From: Ichthyophis bannanicus
Taxonomy: Eukaryota > Chordata > Amphibia > Gymnophiona > Ichthyophiidae
Direction of reading: 5' to 3'
DNA: 64,000 nucleotides
Assembly: GCA_033557465.1 (NCBI GenBank)
Contig: CM066037.1
Span: 521,040,686-521,104,685, forward strand
This document shows, piece after piece, positions 31,103 to 42,213 of the stretch (position 1 is its first letter; every line of letters starts with the position of its first letter). A program made the translations under genes and the position numbers. The notes below the pieces were generated by a model. The model made no database searches. It was not told the origin of the DNA and was given only the letters and a program-made list of their open reading frames with translations.

Positions 31103-31664
31103 AGCTTTAAGAACAGGCTATTAAGCATGCCTCATTTCTATTGTTTAAAATGTTATTTGGATGCTTGACTGATGAATCTGGCTTATAATAGACTCACTCC
31201 TTCTCTCCTTTTTTATATGCCCCTTTTTTATATATCTATAGATTCTAGTGAAGGGTGCTTATTGCTTTACCGGTAAGGTATATATATATTTTTTATGTAT
31301 ACAATTTTTTTGTTCATGTTTTGTCCGATGTATATTCTTCTTGTTTTTGAAATGTTGTATCTATTTTTCTTACCATCTTCGTATGCAATGTTATTACTTT
31401 TTCAAGTTCATATTGTTTTTAAATAGCGTTCCAACATTTTGGTTTTTAGATGCTATTTATTCAGTTTTATCTTTGGTTTTAATTTAGTTTGTATGTTTAT
31501 TTAAATGTATGATGTTTGTTTTCATTTATTGACTTGTTTGTTTGTTTTTAGTTTGCCTTTACCCCTGAAAAAGTTTTGACGAAACACGGCCTGTGTTGGG
31601 TTGGCAATATGTGTTGGCAATGTTAATAAAATTTTGATATATACCCCTACTCTTGGTTTGTACC
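31103..31664 (+). repeat. PLE-1 terminal repeat, right arm (inverted)
   Basis: Reverse complement of 16623-17197. This copy lies at the 5' end of the element but points the other way. The DIRS-1 gag follows at 31665. Confidence 0.88.
31561..31601 (+). ncRNA. Hammerhead-like motif in the inverted PLE-1 repeat
   Basis: Plus strand: ACCC, CTGAAAA, GACGAAAC, ACACGGCCTGTGT, T, GGGT. Here stem I (ACCC/GGGT) is perfect, but the core reads CTGAAAA in place of CTGANGA, so cleavage is unlikely. The motif is on the strand opposite to the PLE-1 genes. Confidence 0.5.
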
Positions 31665-31679
31665 AGGAGTAATGGATAG
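31665..31679 (-). repeat. Target-site duplication of PLE-1 (right copy)
   Basis: AGGAGTAATGGATAG, identical to 16554-16568. The preceding C is also shared, so the edge is uncertain by one base. Confidence 0.87.
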
Positions 31680-32190
31680 GCCTCTTGCCATATCATTGAT
31701 AAACTCCTGGAAAGACATGTCTTCAGGAGGGGACATGCACCTCTGTGGAGACGGAAAGGGATCCTTGGGGAGATTCCTCATCTCTCTGGTACCGATCGAT
31801 TCATCATCTGAAGAATCTGAATTGGTAGATTCAAAGGTATCAACAAGAGCGATGCCCTTGTAAGGACCGGCACCGATCGGTATTGGTGCAAGACCTGCCA
31901 TGTTGGTACCTCGGAACCGGGAATAGACTCGAGTGCTGGAATGGGTGGGAGTGTGCAGAGGGGCACGAAGCACGATGCTGATTGTATTGGTATCAACTGT
32001 ATCGGTACTTACGGTACAGATGCTGCTAACAGAGCTGCAAGACTCAGCTCGATGGCTAGTATGGGCTCGTCCATCGAGCTTGACGATGCCTGAGTATCGG
32101 TACTGGAAGCTTGGGCTACTGTTCCAGAGCACGGCACCAGGAGCTCTCTGGAGGTGGAAGCCTCGGGAGCATCCTGGACCCCTTGTAAGA
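31665..32190 (-). pseudogene. DIRS-1 Gag-like protein, N-central part
   Basis: Minus-strand frames read FQEFINDMARGLSITPG, aligning with the DIRS-2 Gag FSDFVRDMAKALAFPAD, and upstream QDAPEASTSREL and Ser/Asp-rich low-complexity sequence. Frames switch at least once. The upstream end is cut by the 3' end of CR1-B. Confidence 0.8.
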
Positions 32191-32903
32191 AACACAGAAA
32201 AATGATGACAGAAAAAGACCACATGGCCTATCTAATTTGTCCTTCCATATCAACCACTACAACAGTCCCCTTTTTTCCTTTAGAGATCCTCTGTGTTTCT
32301 CCCATGCTACTTTGAATTCAGATACTGTTCTTATCTCTACCACTTCCACTGGGTGACTATTCCACAGATCCACCACTTTTTCCATAAAGAAATATTTCCG
32401 CATATCGCTCCTGAATCTATCCCCTTTCACCCTCATCCCATGTCCCCTCGTAGCAGAGCTTGCTTTCAATTGAAAGAAGCTCTCCTCCTGTGCATTTATG
32501 CCACGGAGGTATTTAACCGTCTGTCATATCACCCCTATCCTGCCTTTCCTCTACGGTGTACATATTAAGATCCTTAAGTCTGTCCTCATATGCTTTATGT
32601 TGAAAACCACTAGCCATTTTAGTAACTCTGTACCGACTCCAGCCTGTTTATATCCTTTTAAAGGTGCGTTCTCCAGAACAATACACCAAATGAGGTCACA
32701 CCAAAGACTTATAGAGAGGCACTATCACCTCCTTTCTTCTGCTGACCATTCCTCTCCCTATGCACTCAACATCCTTCTAGCTTTTACTGTTGCCTTTTCT
32801 ACCTGTTTAGCAACTTTAAGATCATCAGACACAATCACACCTACGTCCCGCTCTTCTTTAGTGGACAAAAGTAATTCACCCCCTATACTATATCGCTCCC
32901 TTG

Positions 32904-32995
32904 AACATAAGATAGGCCATACTGGGTCAGACCAAGGTCCTTCATGCCCAGTATTCTGTTTCCAACAGTGGCCAATCTAGGTCATATGTACCTAG
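32904..32995 (+). mobile_element. 92-bp interspersed repeat in CR1-B
   Basis: The stretch with GGCCATACTGGGTCAGACC and CCAACAGTGGCCAAT interrupts CR1-B and is flanked by CTTG at 32900-32903 and 32996-32999. Removing it restores the CR1-A sequence at about 15550-15575. The motif reminds me of a short repeat common in tetrapod genomes; I cannot name the family. Orientation is a guess. Confidence 0.7.
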
Positions 32996-33340
32996 CTTGG
33001 ATTGCTGCAGCCCAAATGCATTAACTTGCATTTTTTAACATTAAATCTCAGCTACCAAATTCTAGACCATTTTTCAAGCTTAGCTAGATTCCTCCTCATG
33101 TTATCTACACCTTCCTGGGTGTCGAATCTATTGCAGATTTTGGTATCATCCGCAAAGAGGCAAACCTTACTCGATAGCCCTTCCGCTATATCACTAACAA
33201 AAATGTTAAAAGAATAGGCCCAAGGACAGATCCCTGGGGCACACCACTGGTAACATCCTTCTCTTTAGAGTGAGCTCCATTTACCTGTACCCTTTGTCAC
33301 CTCCCACTCAACCAATTTCTAACCCAAGCCAGTGACTTTA

Positions 33341-33573
33341 TTTATTTTTATTTTATTTATTTGCATTCTCTTATATACCGCGCTATTCTGCATCAGTGCG
33401 GTTTACATTGAACAAACTGAAATTACATTGAACAGGGCATTATAACTTGGAGATAACTATTTTACAGGGAACATGGGCTATGGAGGGTTAAGTGGCTTGC
33501 CCAAGACCACAAGGAGCACCTGTGGGACTAGAAACTCCAGTCCTTCCGGCCCAAGGTTGCTGTCCTCTAGTGG
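33341..33573 (-). mobile_element. tRNA-headed SINE, 5'-truncated, in CR1-B
   Basis: The reverse complement of this stretch matches the body and tail of the full SINE at 53341-53645 but lacks the tRNA-like head. It is flanked by GACTTTA at 33334-33340 and 33574-33580, and removal restores the CR1-A sequence around 15220-15235. Confidence 0.92.
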
Positions 33574-34550
33574 GACTTTAGGGTCCATACCTAGGGTGCT
33601 CAGTTTGTTTATAAGTTGACTGTGAGGAACGGTGTCAAAAGCTTTACTGAAATCTAAATACACCACATCTAGAGCTCTCCCTCGGTCCAACTCCCTAGTA
33701 ACCCAGTCAAAGAAATCGATCAGATTTGTCTGACAAGACCTGCTTCTGGTGAATCCATGCTGCCTTGGATCCTGTAATCTGCTGGACTCCAGAAACCTCA
33801 CTATTTTCTCTTTTAGCAGCGCTTCCAATAATTTACTCTCACAGAGGTTAAACTAACTGGCCTGTAGTTTTCAACCACATCCTTATTTCCGCTTTTGTGT
33901 AAAGGGACCACATGTGCCTCTCTCCAGGCTTTGGCACCATTCCCGACTCCGAGGCATTGAAAAGGTTAGTCAGTGGAGCTGCTAGAATGTTCCCAAGTTT
34001 TTTCTGTATTCTAGGGTGTATCCCATCCAGTCCCATCGCTTTTTCTACTTTGTTTAGCTAGTTTCTTACGAACACAGTCTTCTAAAAATTGTTAAAAATG
34101 CCCCTCGCTTCTATTCCTGTTTGTGGGTGTTTTCTGAGGTCCTGCTCCTTGTTCTTCATCTGTGAATACAGAACAGAAATATTTGTTAAGCAATTCCGCT
34201 TTATCCTCATCAGCTTCTACATATTACTCCACTTCACCCTTGAGTCTGACAATACCACTGTTGGTCTTCCTCTTCTCACTAACATATCTGAAAAATGTTT
34301 TAGCCAATGCAATAAAATGGGGGGGGGGATATTTCCTCCTCCTCTTTGAATCTTTGCTTTCCTGACTACTTTGATAGCTTCTCTTAAGTTTTTCCAAATA
34401 TAGATGCCTGTCTTCCTCTCTTTGTGATCTCTTGTATTTCATTAAGGCATCCCTCTTTTTCTTCACCTTTTCAGCTACTACTTTCGAAAACCATAGCAGT
34501 TTTCTTTTACCTTTATTTACCATTTTAACAAAAAGGTTGCTTGCCCTTAC

Positions 34551-35188
34551 AATATTTATTTATGTATTTAATGTCTTTTTTTTTTTATACCGCGCTCTTT
34601 GGAATCAGTGCGGTTTACAGTCAACATTTGAACAGTGCAGGCCGGGCTTACACTGGACTTACAATGAACAAGGGATGATAACGTGGGATTAACGTAACTA
34701 TGTACAGGGTATATACACTTAGCATCTATTACCTGGTGGTATCTTTACAGTATTACATCAATATTTACAGCAGTAGGTCACTACACATTCTTTAGACTGG
34801 GGGGTATTGTTGAACTAGGGGGTGGGGCTGCGATCATGTGGCGTTGGTGTGCTGGGGGTGAGCGCCTGCTGGTGAGAGTGGCTGGTTGGGATATGTCATT
34901 ATTTATTTATTTAACAGTTCTTCTATTCCGCGCTTTTCAGATCAGTGCGGTTTACATTCAACGTCAACTATACAACACAGGCATTCTGTATGAGAGTAGT
35001 ACTGGAGGAAGAGGTGGTGCTTTAGTGCCATCCTAAATTGGTCGGTGATGGCCCGGAGGGCAGGCGGAAGCGTGTCCCAGAATGTGGGTGCGTAGAGGGC
35101 AAAGGCTCTGTTTCTGGATGTTTGTGAACATTTTGTTATTGCCTTCAGGATTCTCAGGGTGTTGGCAGCAAATGATCTCCTGGCTCTG
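34551..35188 (-). mobile_element. Two adjacent L2-like 3' ends in CR1-B
   Basis: The first piece (34551-34895) and the second (34896-35188) each start, on the plus strand, with a TTTATTTA-type tail followed by the reverse of GCGCGG and GTAAACCGCACTGAT. The second continues, on the minus strand, into RNRAFALYAPTFWDTLPPAL and RMALKHHLFLQ, the C-terminal end of an L2-type RT. CR1-B sequence resumes at about 35189. The inner boundary is approximate. Confidence 0.75.
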
Positions 35189-35800
35189 TTCCCCTTTCAG
35201 TTTTGCCCACTGTTTTTCTACATAATTTCACCATTGGTAAGCACCAAGTCCAGTATGGCCCCTTCATGTGTGAGTTTTGTTACCAGTTACTTGAGTAGTT
35301 CTCCCTGTCGAGAATCCAGGATCTCCTTACTTCTAGATGATACTACAACAGGAATGTGCCTATCAACATCTAGCATATTGAAATCCCCCATCAGTAGCAC
35401 TTCCCCTTTCCTGGCAGTGCTGCATATATCTTCAATTAACTCTCCGTCCACTTCTTCCTCCTATGAGGTAGGTCTGTATATCATGCCAATGCAAATAGAT
35501 TTCTCTTAACCTCTTTCTAGTTTAACCCACAGTGCCTCCTCTCTCCCTTTTAAGCTCCGTAGTTCCAAAGCTTTAATATTATTTTTTGCATATAGTGCCA
35601 CTCCTTCTCCCCTTTTTCCTCCCCTGTCCTTTCTGAATAAAGTATAGCCTGGTATAGTTACATCCCACTCATGGTTTTCTGTGAACCATGTTTCTGTAAC
35701 TGCCACTCAATCCAAGTCAGCCTCTCCTATTAAAGCGTCAACATCTGGGATCTTATTTCCCATGCTACGGGCATATTTATACGCACCGCTTTCCATATGT
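35189..35800 (-). pseudogene. CR1-B endonuclease remnant
   Basis: Minus-strand 35706-35506 reads MAVTETWFTENHEWD, PGYTLFRKDRGGKRGEGVAL and EALWVKLERG, the N-terminal half of a CR1 AP-endonuclease. After a stop, the GDFN region follows near 35370-35395 with base-level similarity to CR1-A at 13860-13910, then the linker to the inserted L2 tails. Confidence 0.85.
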
Positions 35801-35859
35801 TGCCCCTTTTACCCATTTCCATAAAGGTATTTCATGTTTCACTTACCTGGGGGCTTTCT

Positions 35860-36521
35860 TCAACCTTCTCCCAATGAATCTAGTTTAAAGCCCTCTTCAG
35901 TAGATTAGTCTGTCTGCTACTGAAGACATGTCGACCTTTCTTGGATAGATGGATGCCATCTCTCCTCTGTAATCCTTGGAACAGCATCCCCATGGTCCAG
36001 GAAACCAAAACGCTCTCTATGACATCATCCACGCAGACATGAATTCATCTCCAGGATGCAAGCCTCTCTGCCTTGGCCTTTACCCTCAACAGGGAGGCTT
36101 GAAGAGAACACCATCTGTGCCCCTCTCTGGCTTCACCCTCTGTCCTAGAGCCATGAACTCATTTTTGATACGCTCAGAGGGGATACCTGGCAGTATCATT
36201 TGTGCCAATATAGATTAGCAACATTGGGTAATAGTGGGCTTGATAATCCTCGGCAAACTCTTCGTAACATCTCTGATTTTGGCACCTGGCAGACAGCATA
36301 CCTCTCTAAACATCAAGTCTGATCGGCAGATGGATGCCTCAGTATCCCTCAGAAGAGAGTCACCAACCACCACTACCCTTCACTTCCTTGTGGTCACTGA
36401 TTCTGCACCTTTGGGGTGCTCAAACTCTGGTTTTTCCCGTTCCAGATATGCTTTCACCACCTCCATTTCCAGTGCTGCATAATGGTTTTCAGTTCAAGGG
36501 CTGGAGAAATTGTATGGGTGA
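35860..36521 (-). pseudogene. CR1-B ORF1 esterase (SGNH) domain, decayed
   Basis: On the minus strand, in shifting frames, I read VVVVGDSLLR near 36380-36352 (block I GDS), YIGTNDTA near 36214-36189 (block III GTND) and RDGIHLSKKG near 35963-35941 (block V D-x-x-H). These are the motifs of the SGNH esterase known in CR1 ORF1 proteins. Several stops and frameshifts are present. DIRS-2 inserts just upstream and splits ORF1. Confidence 0.78.
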
Positions 36522-36681
36522 TTCTCCAGGACCAAGCAGGAAGTCAGTCCTCACATATGGGTGACGTCGGCGCCGACGGAGCCCTCGCGGAGCAATTTTC
36601 CCCAGCTTTCAAAGAAAGCCTTTGGGAATTGCAGGGCGCATGCGCGGTCCTCTTCCCGCCCAAGGGTGCCATCTTGCTCAG
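36522..36681 (+). repeat. DIRS-2 left terminal inverted repeat
   Basis: Inverted match to 42025-42213, including the CATATGGGTGACGTCGGCGC block and CAAGGGTGCCATCTTGCTCA at its inner end. The outermost 42 bases pair with 41842-41883. Confidence 0.93.
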
Positions 36682-36892
36682 TTTTCTTTTTTCCGCGGAG
36701 CCCTTCAGACGTTGTTTGTGAATCCCCGCAGAAAAGCTGATTTATTTCTCTTTTTTCTCTCGGTTTCGACGCCGGTTCTTTTCCCGCCCGGACCCGCGAC
36801 GCCGGTTGCGAGTCCGTTCTTTATTTTTCGGCCTTTTTACTTTTTCACTGGCAGCCCGGTCTTTTGACCTCGCAGGGGCCCTTTTTCCCCCG

Positions 36893-38764
36893 ATGCCTGC
36901 CAGCGGGTTTAAAAAGTGTGACCTCTGTAAGAAACTCATGTCTCTTACCAACACACACGACTTCTGCCTCCGCTGCCTCGGATCCGATCATGACCCGATG
37001 ATCTGTGGTCCATGTGGCAAAATGTCCTCAAAAGCGTTGAGTCGGCAGCATCAGCGGGAACGTATCTTCTCTGACTCCGGCGGGGCTCGGACCTCGTCAG
37101 AGGCTTCGACATCTCGGGACTCTGGTCCTGAGCATCGTCGAAGTTCCTCTGAAAGGGGGTCTCCTACCCGGGAACATCATCGGAAGAAGAAACCCGCGAG
37201 GGCGGGATCGGTGGACGCTCCTGGTTCCTCGAGGGCCAGGTCGCATAGCCCCGATTCCCGTCCCGGGTCCTCGGAGGTGGAGAGGCCTTCCAAACATCCT
37301 CGTCTTGAGATGGACTTGCCCGCTCACGTGAGTACTGTTGTCCTCGTAGACTCGCCTCCGAAGGAGCCGACGTCGGGCCCGACGCCGTCGGGGCCCAAGT
37401 CGGGGGCTGCTGGGTCTCCTGAGCTCGGACTCAGGTTGACGGCCTTGGAGAGCAGTCTGACTGCCTTCATGGACCAGCAGCGGGCATTGATCGCTGGCCT
37501 CGCCGGTGCTTCTGCCCTGACCGCCGGGACGTCGACCTCCAAGTCGACCCCGGAGACCGAGCCGTTCCTCGAGTCCATGAGGGCTCGAGTCGATCCTCGG
37601 TCGCGGTCTCCTTCGGCCTCCCGTTCGGGACCGAGGTCGTCGACGCCGACTCCCTCGGCATCGGGGCGGATGGCATCGATGCCCGCCCGACCGGAGACGC
37701 TCGACGACTCCTCCGAGGACGAAGAGTCACCTGGTTCCTTTCGGACTCGGTGTGTCCCATCGGACTCCCCCGAGTCCGAACCTCGGAGATAGTCCCCCCC
37801 GGAGGATACCCGGTTCTCGGACTTCGTGCGGGATATGGCCAAGGCCTTGGCCTTCCCCGCGGATCCCAAGGAGGAGCCTCGAGTCGAAGAACTCGATGCC
37901 CTCCAATATGACTCTCCCCCGAAGGAGGCCTTTATTGTACTGGTTCCTCCGATGCTGGAATGACTTCTCTTCCGCATGTGGGAGAGCCCGGTGTCGTCGC
38001 CGGTGTTAAGCAAGCGGGTCGATTCCATTTATCGAGTCCGCAAGAGCCCCGGCTTCCAAAAGGCACAACTACCGCACCATTCCATGGTGGTGGAATCGGC
38101 CATGCATAGACTTAAGAGTCAAAAAATGCACGCCTCGGTGCCCCCCGGTAGGGAGGCCCGAAGCCTGGATGCCCTCGGTAGGAAGTGTTTCCAGGGCTCT
38201 ATGCTTGCTTGTCGAGTCCAGACCTACCAGCTCTACATGGGCATGTATCTCAGGGACCTGGCTAAAGAAATAGCCGGGTTCTCTGCTGGTCTCTCCGACG
38301 AACCTTTGCAGAGGTTCCAAACCTTGTCAACTGGTATTCGAGAGTGCTCAAAGTTTATCTCTCGAGCAGCCTACGATGGTTTTGAGGCATCGGCTCGAGT
38401 AGCCGCAGCCGGCATCGGTGGACGCCGCCAGGCTTGGCTTCAGACGTCCGACCTCGAGCCATGGGTGCAGGACAAGTTGGTCGATGTCCCCTGCAGAGGT
38501 GAAAACCTCTTTGGCAAGCCCATGGATGAGAAGGCTGCACAAATCGAGACCGAGACTCTCACCAGGACTCGTCTCTCCAGGAAGACCTCTGCCCCTTCTC
38601 AAAAGAAGAAGGGCTCGGGGAAAAAGCCCTTTTACCCGAGGAAGGCGGCTGCCTATAAATACTACCCTCAGTATCAGGCCAAGGAACGGGGTAATGGGTC
38701 CCGTAGGCAGCAAGCCCCCAAGCCTGCACCACCGGCCCCTGCTCAGCAGGGTGGGGATTTTTGA
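36893..38764 (+). pseudogene. DIRS-2 Gag-like protein with two in-frame stops
   Basis: The ATG at 36893 is chosen because DIRS-5 starts at the homologous ATG (56102) after the same leader end. The N-terminal end holds Cys pairs (KKCDLCKKLM, FCLRCLG, CGPCGK), a likely zinc-binding unit. A long Ser/Pro/Glu-rich region follows, then a conserved core (FSDFVRDMAKALAFPAD, YRVRKSPGFQKAQL, YQLYMGMYLRDLAKEIAGF) and a basic C-terminal end. TAG at 37790-37792 and TGA near 37961-37963 interrupt one single frame that otherwise runs 624 codons. It probably binds and packages element RNA (inference from DIRS Gag). Confidence 0.85.
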
Positions 38765-40672
38765 CTTCATCAGCATAGCCTCTCCCCCTCAGCTGGTTTC
38801 TCTCAGCACAGGAGGCCAGCTGGTCCACTTTGCCCAAAGGTGGTCCAACATCACCACAGATACCTGGGTACTTCACATAGTTCGGAAGGGCTATCTTCTT
38901 CACTTTCACCAGGTACCTCCCTCCTATTTTTCAGGGGAGCCTCCGAGACTCCCTCTGCACAGGGACTTACTCCTTCAGGAGTTAGCAAGTCTCCTTCAGG
39001 AACAGGCTGTGGAACCGGTGCCCCACCACCTGAAAGGTCAAGGGTTTTACTCCAGGTACTTTCTGATACCAAAAAGAACAGGAGGCCTCAGACCTATCCT
39101 GGACTTGCGCAACCTCAACAAGTTCCTTGCAAAGGAAAAGTTCAAGATGCTTACCCTTGGAATCCTGCTGCCCTACCTCCAGCAGGGAGACTGGCTATGC
39201 TCCTTGGATCTAAAGGATGCGTATACTCATATCCTTATTCATCCAGACCACAGACAATATCTCAGATTTGTTGTGGGAGGAAATCATTACCAGTACAGAG
39301 TACTGCCCTTTGGCCTATCCTCCGCCCCCAGGGTGTTCACCAAATGCCTGGCGGTGGTGGCGGCCTATCTAAGACTTCAAGGCCTTTTTGTGTTTCCATA
39401 CCTGGACGACTGGCTCATCAGGGCCCAGTCTTCCCAAGAGGCCACTCAAGCCACTCATCGCACTGTGACTCTACTCCAGCACTTGGGATTTGTCATAAAC
39501 TTCGCAAAGTCCGCTTTGCTCCCCTCTCAAAATCTCAAATTCATCGGCGCCAGGTTGGACTCTCTTCAGGCGCGGGCCTTCCTGCCTCTGGACAGGGCCC
39601 AAAGGCTCATGGATCTCGCCAGCCACTTTCACAGCAATTCCCTGGTCTCGGCCAGGCAATTTCTGAGACTGCTCGGCCATATGGCTTTCACGGTCCATGT
39701 GACCCCCAATGCCCGCCTGAACATGCGACCTGCTCAATCGTGCCTTCGCACACAATGGCATCAGGCCACTGGGAGCCTAGTGGACTCCGTACAGATCTCC
39801 GACCAGCTGGTCTCTTCTCTGCAATGGTGGCTTCATCTGCCCAACCTAGTACTAGGAGTGACTTTTCAGCCCCCTCCGCATTCTCAGGTCCTGACGACCG
39901 ATGCTTCTCTCCTGGGTTGGGGAGCACACTGCCAAGGGACATGTACTCAAGGTCTCTGGACTCCTTGGGAGTCTGCTCAGCAGATAAACTTCCTGGAGCT
40001 CAGAGCCATCTGCCTAGCGCTCAAAGCATTCTCTCACCTGGTTTCTCATCAGTCGGTGCTGATACAGACAATCAGGTTGCAATGTTCTATGTGAACAAAC
40101 AAGGCGGAACAGGCTCCTTCCTTCTCTGTCAGGAGGCACAAAAACTATGCTCTTGGGCCGTCCACCACGGCATCATCCTCAAAGCTGTCTATCTCCCAGG
40201 TCAAGAAAATTACCTGGCCAACAGGCTCAGCAGGATCCTCCAGCCGCACGAGTGGAGGCTGGATCCGATGGTGGTTCAGCGGATCTTTCTCAAGTGGGGC
40301 CTCCCCACCATGGATCTGTTTGCCAGTCCTCTGAACCGGCAACTTCCCAGATTCTGCTCTCGACAACCGCATCCTCTCAGAGTAGCGGCGGATGCTTTTC
40401 TGATTCCATGGTCCACAGGCCTCTTATATGCCTTTCCTCCCATGCCGCTGGTGTCTCGGACACTCTTCAAAGTTCTCAGAGACAAAGCATCGATGATCCT
40501 AGTGGCTCCCCGGTGGCCGAGACAACCTTGGTTCCCACTTCTAATGCAGCTGGCGGTGGACACCCCTCTTCCTCTGGGGTTTCAGCTTGACCTCCTGTCA
40601 CAGGATCAGGGGACTCTCCTGCACCCCAACCTCCGGTCCCTTCATCTGATGGCCTGGCTGCTGAAAGGGTAG
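38765..40672 (+). pseudogene. DIRS-2 reverse transcriptase and RNase H, one frameshift
   Basis: The RT frame is open from well inside the gag overlap (38418) to 40094. Motifs: PKRTGGLRPILDLRNLN, CSLDLKDAYTHILIHP (Asp near 39207), QYRVLPFGLSSAPRVFTK, FPYLDDWLIRA (YLDD at 39399-39410) and LGFVINFAKS. RNase H starts with VLTTDASLLGWGAH and INFLELRAI. A small deletion near 40066-40072 shifts the frame inside the TDNQVAMF block; the rest, to the stop at 40670, reads in the other frame with NKQGGTGS and LANRLSR. Otherwise it is complete. Confidence 0.9.
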
Positions 40673-40689
40673 TCCTTGCTCCCCTCCGC

Positions 40690-41705
40690 CTGCCTCCAGA
40701 TGTGGAGGAGGTCGTTTGGCCTCCAGGCGGCCCTCCACCCGGAAGTCCTACGCTCTGAAGTGGCGTCAGTTCTCTGTCTGGTGTGCTCAGCAGTCTCAAG
40801 ATCCCTTCTCCTGTTCAGCATCAGTGGTCTTGCAGTACTTGCTTTCCCTCTCCAATCTTGGAAAGTCCAACTCGGTCAAGGTCCACCTCAGTGCTCTTTC
40901 TGCGCACCACATGCCGGTGGAGGGCAGACCTCTTTCTAGCCACCCTCTGGTGGCTCGTTTTCTCAGAGGCCTCCTTCTCCTTAAACCACCTTTGCGCCCA
41001 CCAGCCCCGGACTGGGATCTCAATGTGGTTTTACAGCGGATTACCTGTCCGCCGTTTGAACCTATGGCTACCTGTCCTCTTCGTTTTCTTTCTTGGAAAA
41101 CATTGTTCTTGGTGGCCCTCACTTCTGCTAGACGCGTTAGTGAGCTGCAGGCCCTGGTGTCTGATCCTCCGTACACTAGGTTCTACAAGAACCGGGTAGT
41201 CCTACGGACTCACCCTAAGTTTCTTCCCAAAGTGGTTTCCCCTTCTCACATCAACCAGGAGGTGGTGCTTCCGACCTACTTTCCCAGGCCACACTCCAGC
41301 CGAGCAGAAATGGTCCTGCATACCCTGGACTGTAGAAGGGTGTTGACCTTCTACCTTGACTGTACGCGGGAGCACAGAGGGGCTGTTCAGCTCTTCGTCT
41401 CTTATGACCCCAATAAGTTGGGGCTCCCTGTCTCCAAGCGTACTTTGTCCATCTGGATTGCTGACTGTATCGCTTGGGCTTACGAGGCAGCCGGCCTTTC
41501 GTTGGAAAGTCGAGTCACGGCCCATCGTGTTCGGGCGAAGGCTACATCAGTGGCTTTCCTCCGCTCTGTTCCATTGGCAGACATCTGCCGGGCCGCTACT
41601 TGGTCTTCAAGCCAGACTTTTGCGGCCCACTACTGCCTGGAGAGGGAGTCCCGCAGGGACAGTGCTTTCGGACAGGCAGTCCTCCGTAACCTCTTCGAGG
41701 TATAG
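40690..41705 (+). CDS. DIRS-2 tyrosine recombinase
   Basis: This is the best-kept DIRS recombinase here. The frame has no ATG at its start and enters near DVEEVVLASRRPSTRKSY, overlapping the end of RNase H, so translation may depend on frameshift or a non-AUG start. The core has LTSARRVSELQ (first Arg), a beta-hairpin region ending LPVSKRTL, AHRVRAKATSV (H-x-x-R) and TFAAHYCLERES (candidate Tyr). It stops at 41703-41705. There is no internal stop. It cuts and rejoins DNA to insert the circular element. Confidence 0.9.
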
Positions 41706-41841
41706 GCAACTCCTACCCTCCATCCCGGATGTTGGGCTACCGGTTGGGGACGTATTCAGAGAAGATTCCTTCCTTCTGGGCTACTGAGCTTGAGGGAGCT
41801 CCTTTTTGTGCTTAGGGTCTCCGGTAGCCTTAAGCTTGGGA

Positions 41842-41942
41842 GTCCCATATGTGAGGACTGACTTCCTGCTTGGTCCTGGAGAAAGCGTAGTTACTCACCT
41901 GTAACAGGTGTTCTCCAGGAGCAGCAGGAATCAGTCCTCACA
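41842..41942 (+). repeat. DIRS-2 internal complementary region
   Basis: Bases 41842-41883 are the inverted copy of the left end, and 41884-41942 are the exact reverse complement of 42151-42209 (59 of 59 by eye). Together they spell the junction of a circular form. Confidence 0.94.
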
Positions 41943-42024
41943 ACCCTCCCTCCTCCCCTTGGAGTTGCAGTTCTATGCTTTCGTTTTTTGCTTATTTTTG
42001 CTGTCTTTTAGCTATGTCATCTGA

Positions 42025-42213
42025 CTGAGCAAGATGGCACCCTTGGGCGGGAAGAGGACCGCGCATGCGCGCTGCAATTCCCAAAGGCTTTCTTTGAAAG
42101 CTGGGGAAAATTGCTCCGCGAGGGCTCTGTCGGCGCCGACGTCACCCATATGTGAGGACTGATTCCTGCTGCTCCTGGAGAACACCTGTTACAGGTGAGT
42201 AACTACGCTTTCT
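42025..42213 (+). repeat. DIRS-2 right terminal inverted repeat
   Basis: Inverted partner of 36522-36681. It ends TAACTACGCT, then TTCT shared with the target. Confidence 0.93.

Larger units (their letters stand above)
16569..31664 (-). mobile_element. PLE-1: Penelope-like element with nested hAT and Ngaro
   Basis: A 15-bp direct repeat bounds the element. It carries about 560-bp terminal repeats in inverted orientation, an N-terminal region, a Penelope RT and a GIY-YIG endonuclease, all on the minus strand. Penelope elements are known to have terminal repeats in direct or inverted order. A hAT element (20520-22723) and an Ngaro (23281-30302) cut it; without them it is about 5.9 kb. An extra 54 bases (16569-16622) lie between the left target copy and the inverted repeat, with no counterpart on the right. 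Confidence 0.87.
32257..34549 (-). pseudogene. CR1-B reverse transcriptase remnant
   Basis: The clearest stretch is minus-strand 33828-33581: KEKIVRFLESSRLQDPRQHG, then VVYLDFSKAFDTVPH (motif A). Base-level alignment with CR1-A covers the rest, including the ADDTKI region near 33130-33160 (CGGATGATACC reversed), and the C-terminal end at 32469-32257 (VVDLWNSHPVEVVEI). Stops and frameshifts are frequent. A 92-bp repeat at 32904 and a SINE at 33341 interrupt it. Confidence 0.87.
36522..42213 (+). mobile_element. DIRS-2: full-length type A DIRS retrotransposon
   Basis: A 5.7-kb plus-strand element with inverted terminal repeats (36522-36681 and 42025-42213), an internal complementary region (41842-41942), gag, RT-RNase H and recombinase. 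TTCT occurs at both outer junctions (36522-36525 and 42210-42213), and CR1-B ORF1 continues on either side. There is no longer duplication, as expected for recombinase-mediated insertion. It is the most complete DIRS in the window. Confidence 0.95.

Noticed and set aside
16623..31664. The two PLE-1 arms as separate solo insertions
   Set aside because: An exact 15-bp target duplication flanks the whole unit and the DIRS-1 gag is continuous across it, which fits a single insertion.
38840..40100. First two thirds of a 610-codon frame in DIRS-2
   Set aside because: Only its last third (from about 40075) is real RNase H sequence. The first part is a shadow of the RT in another frame.
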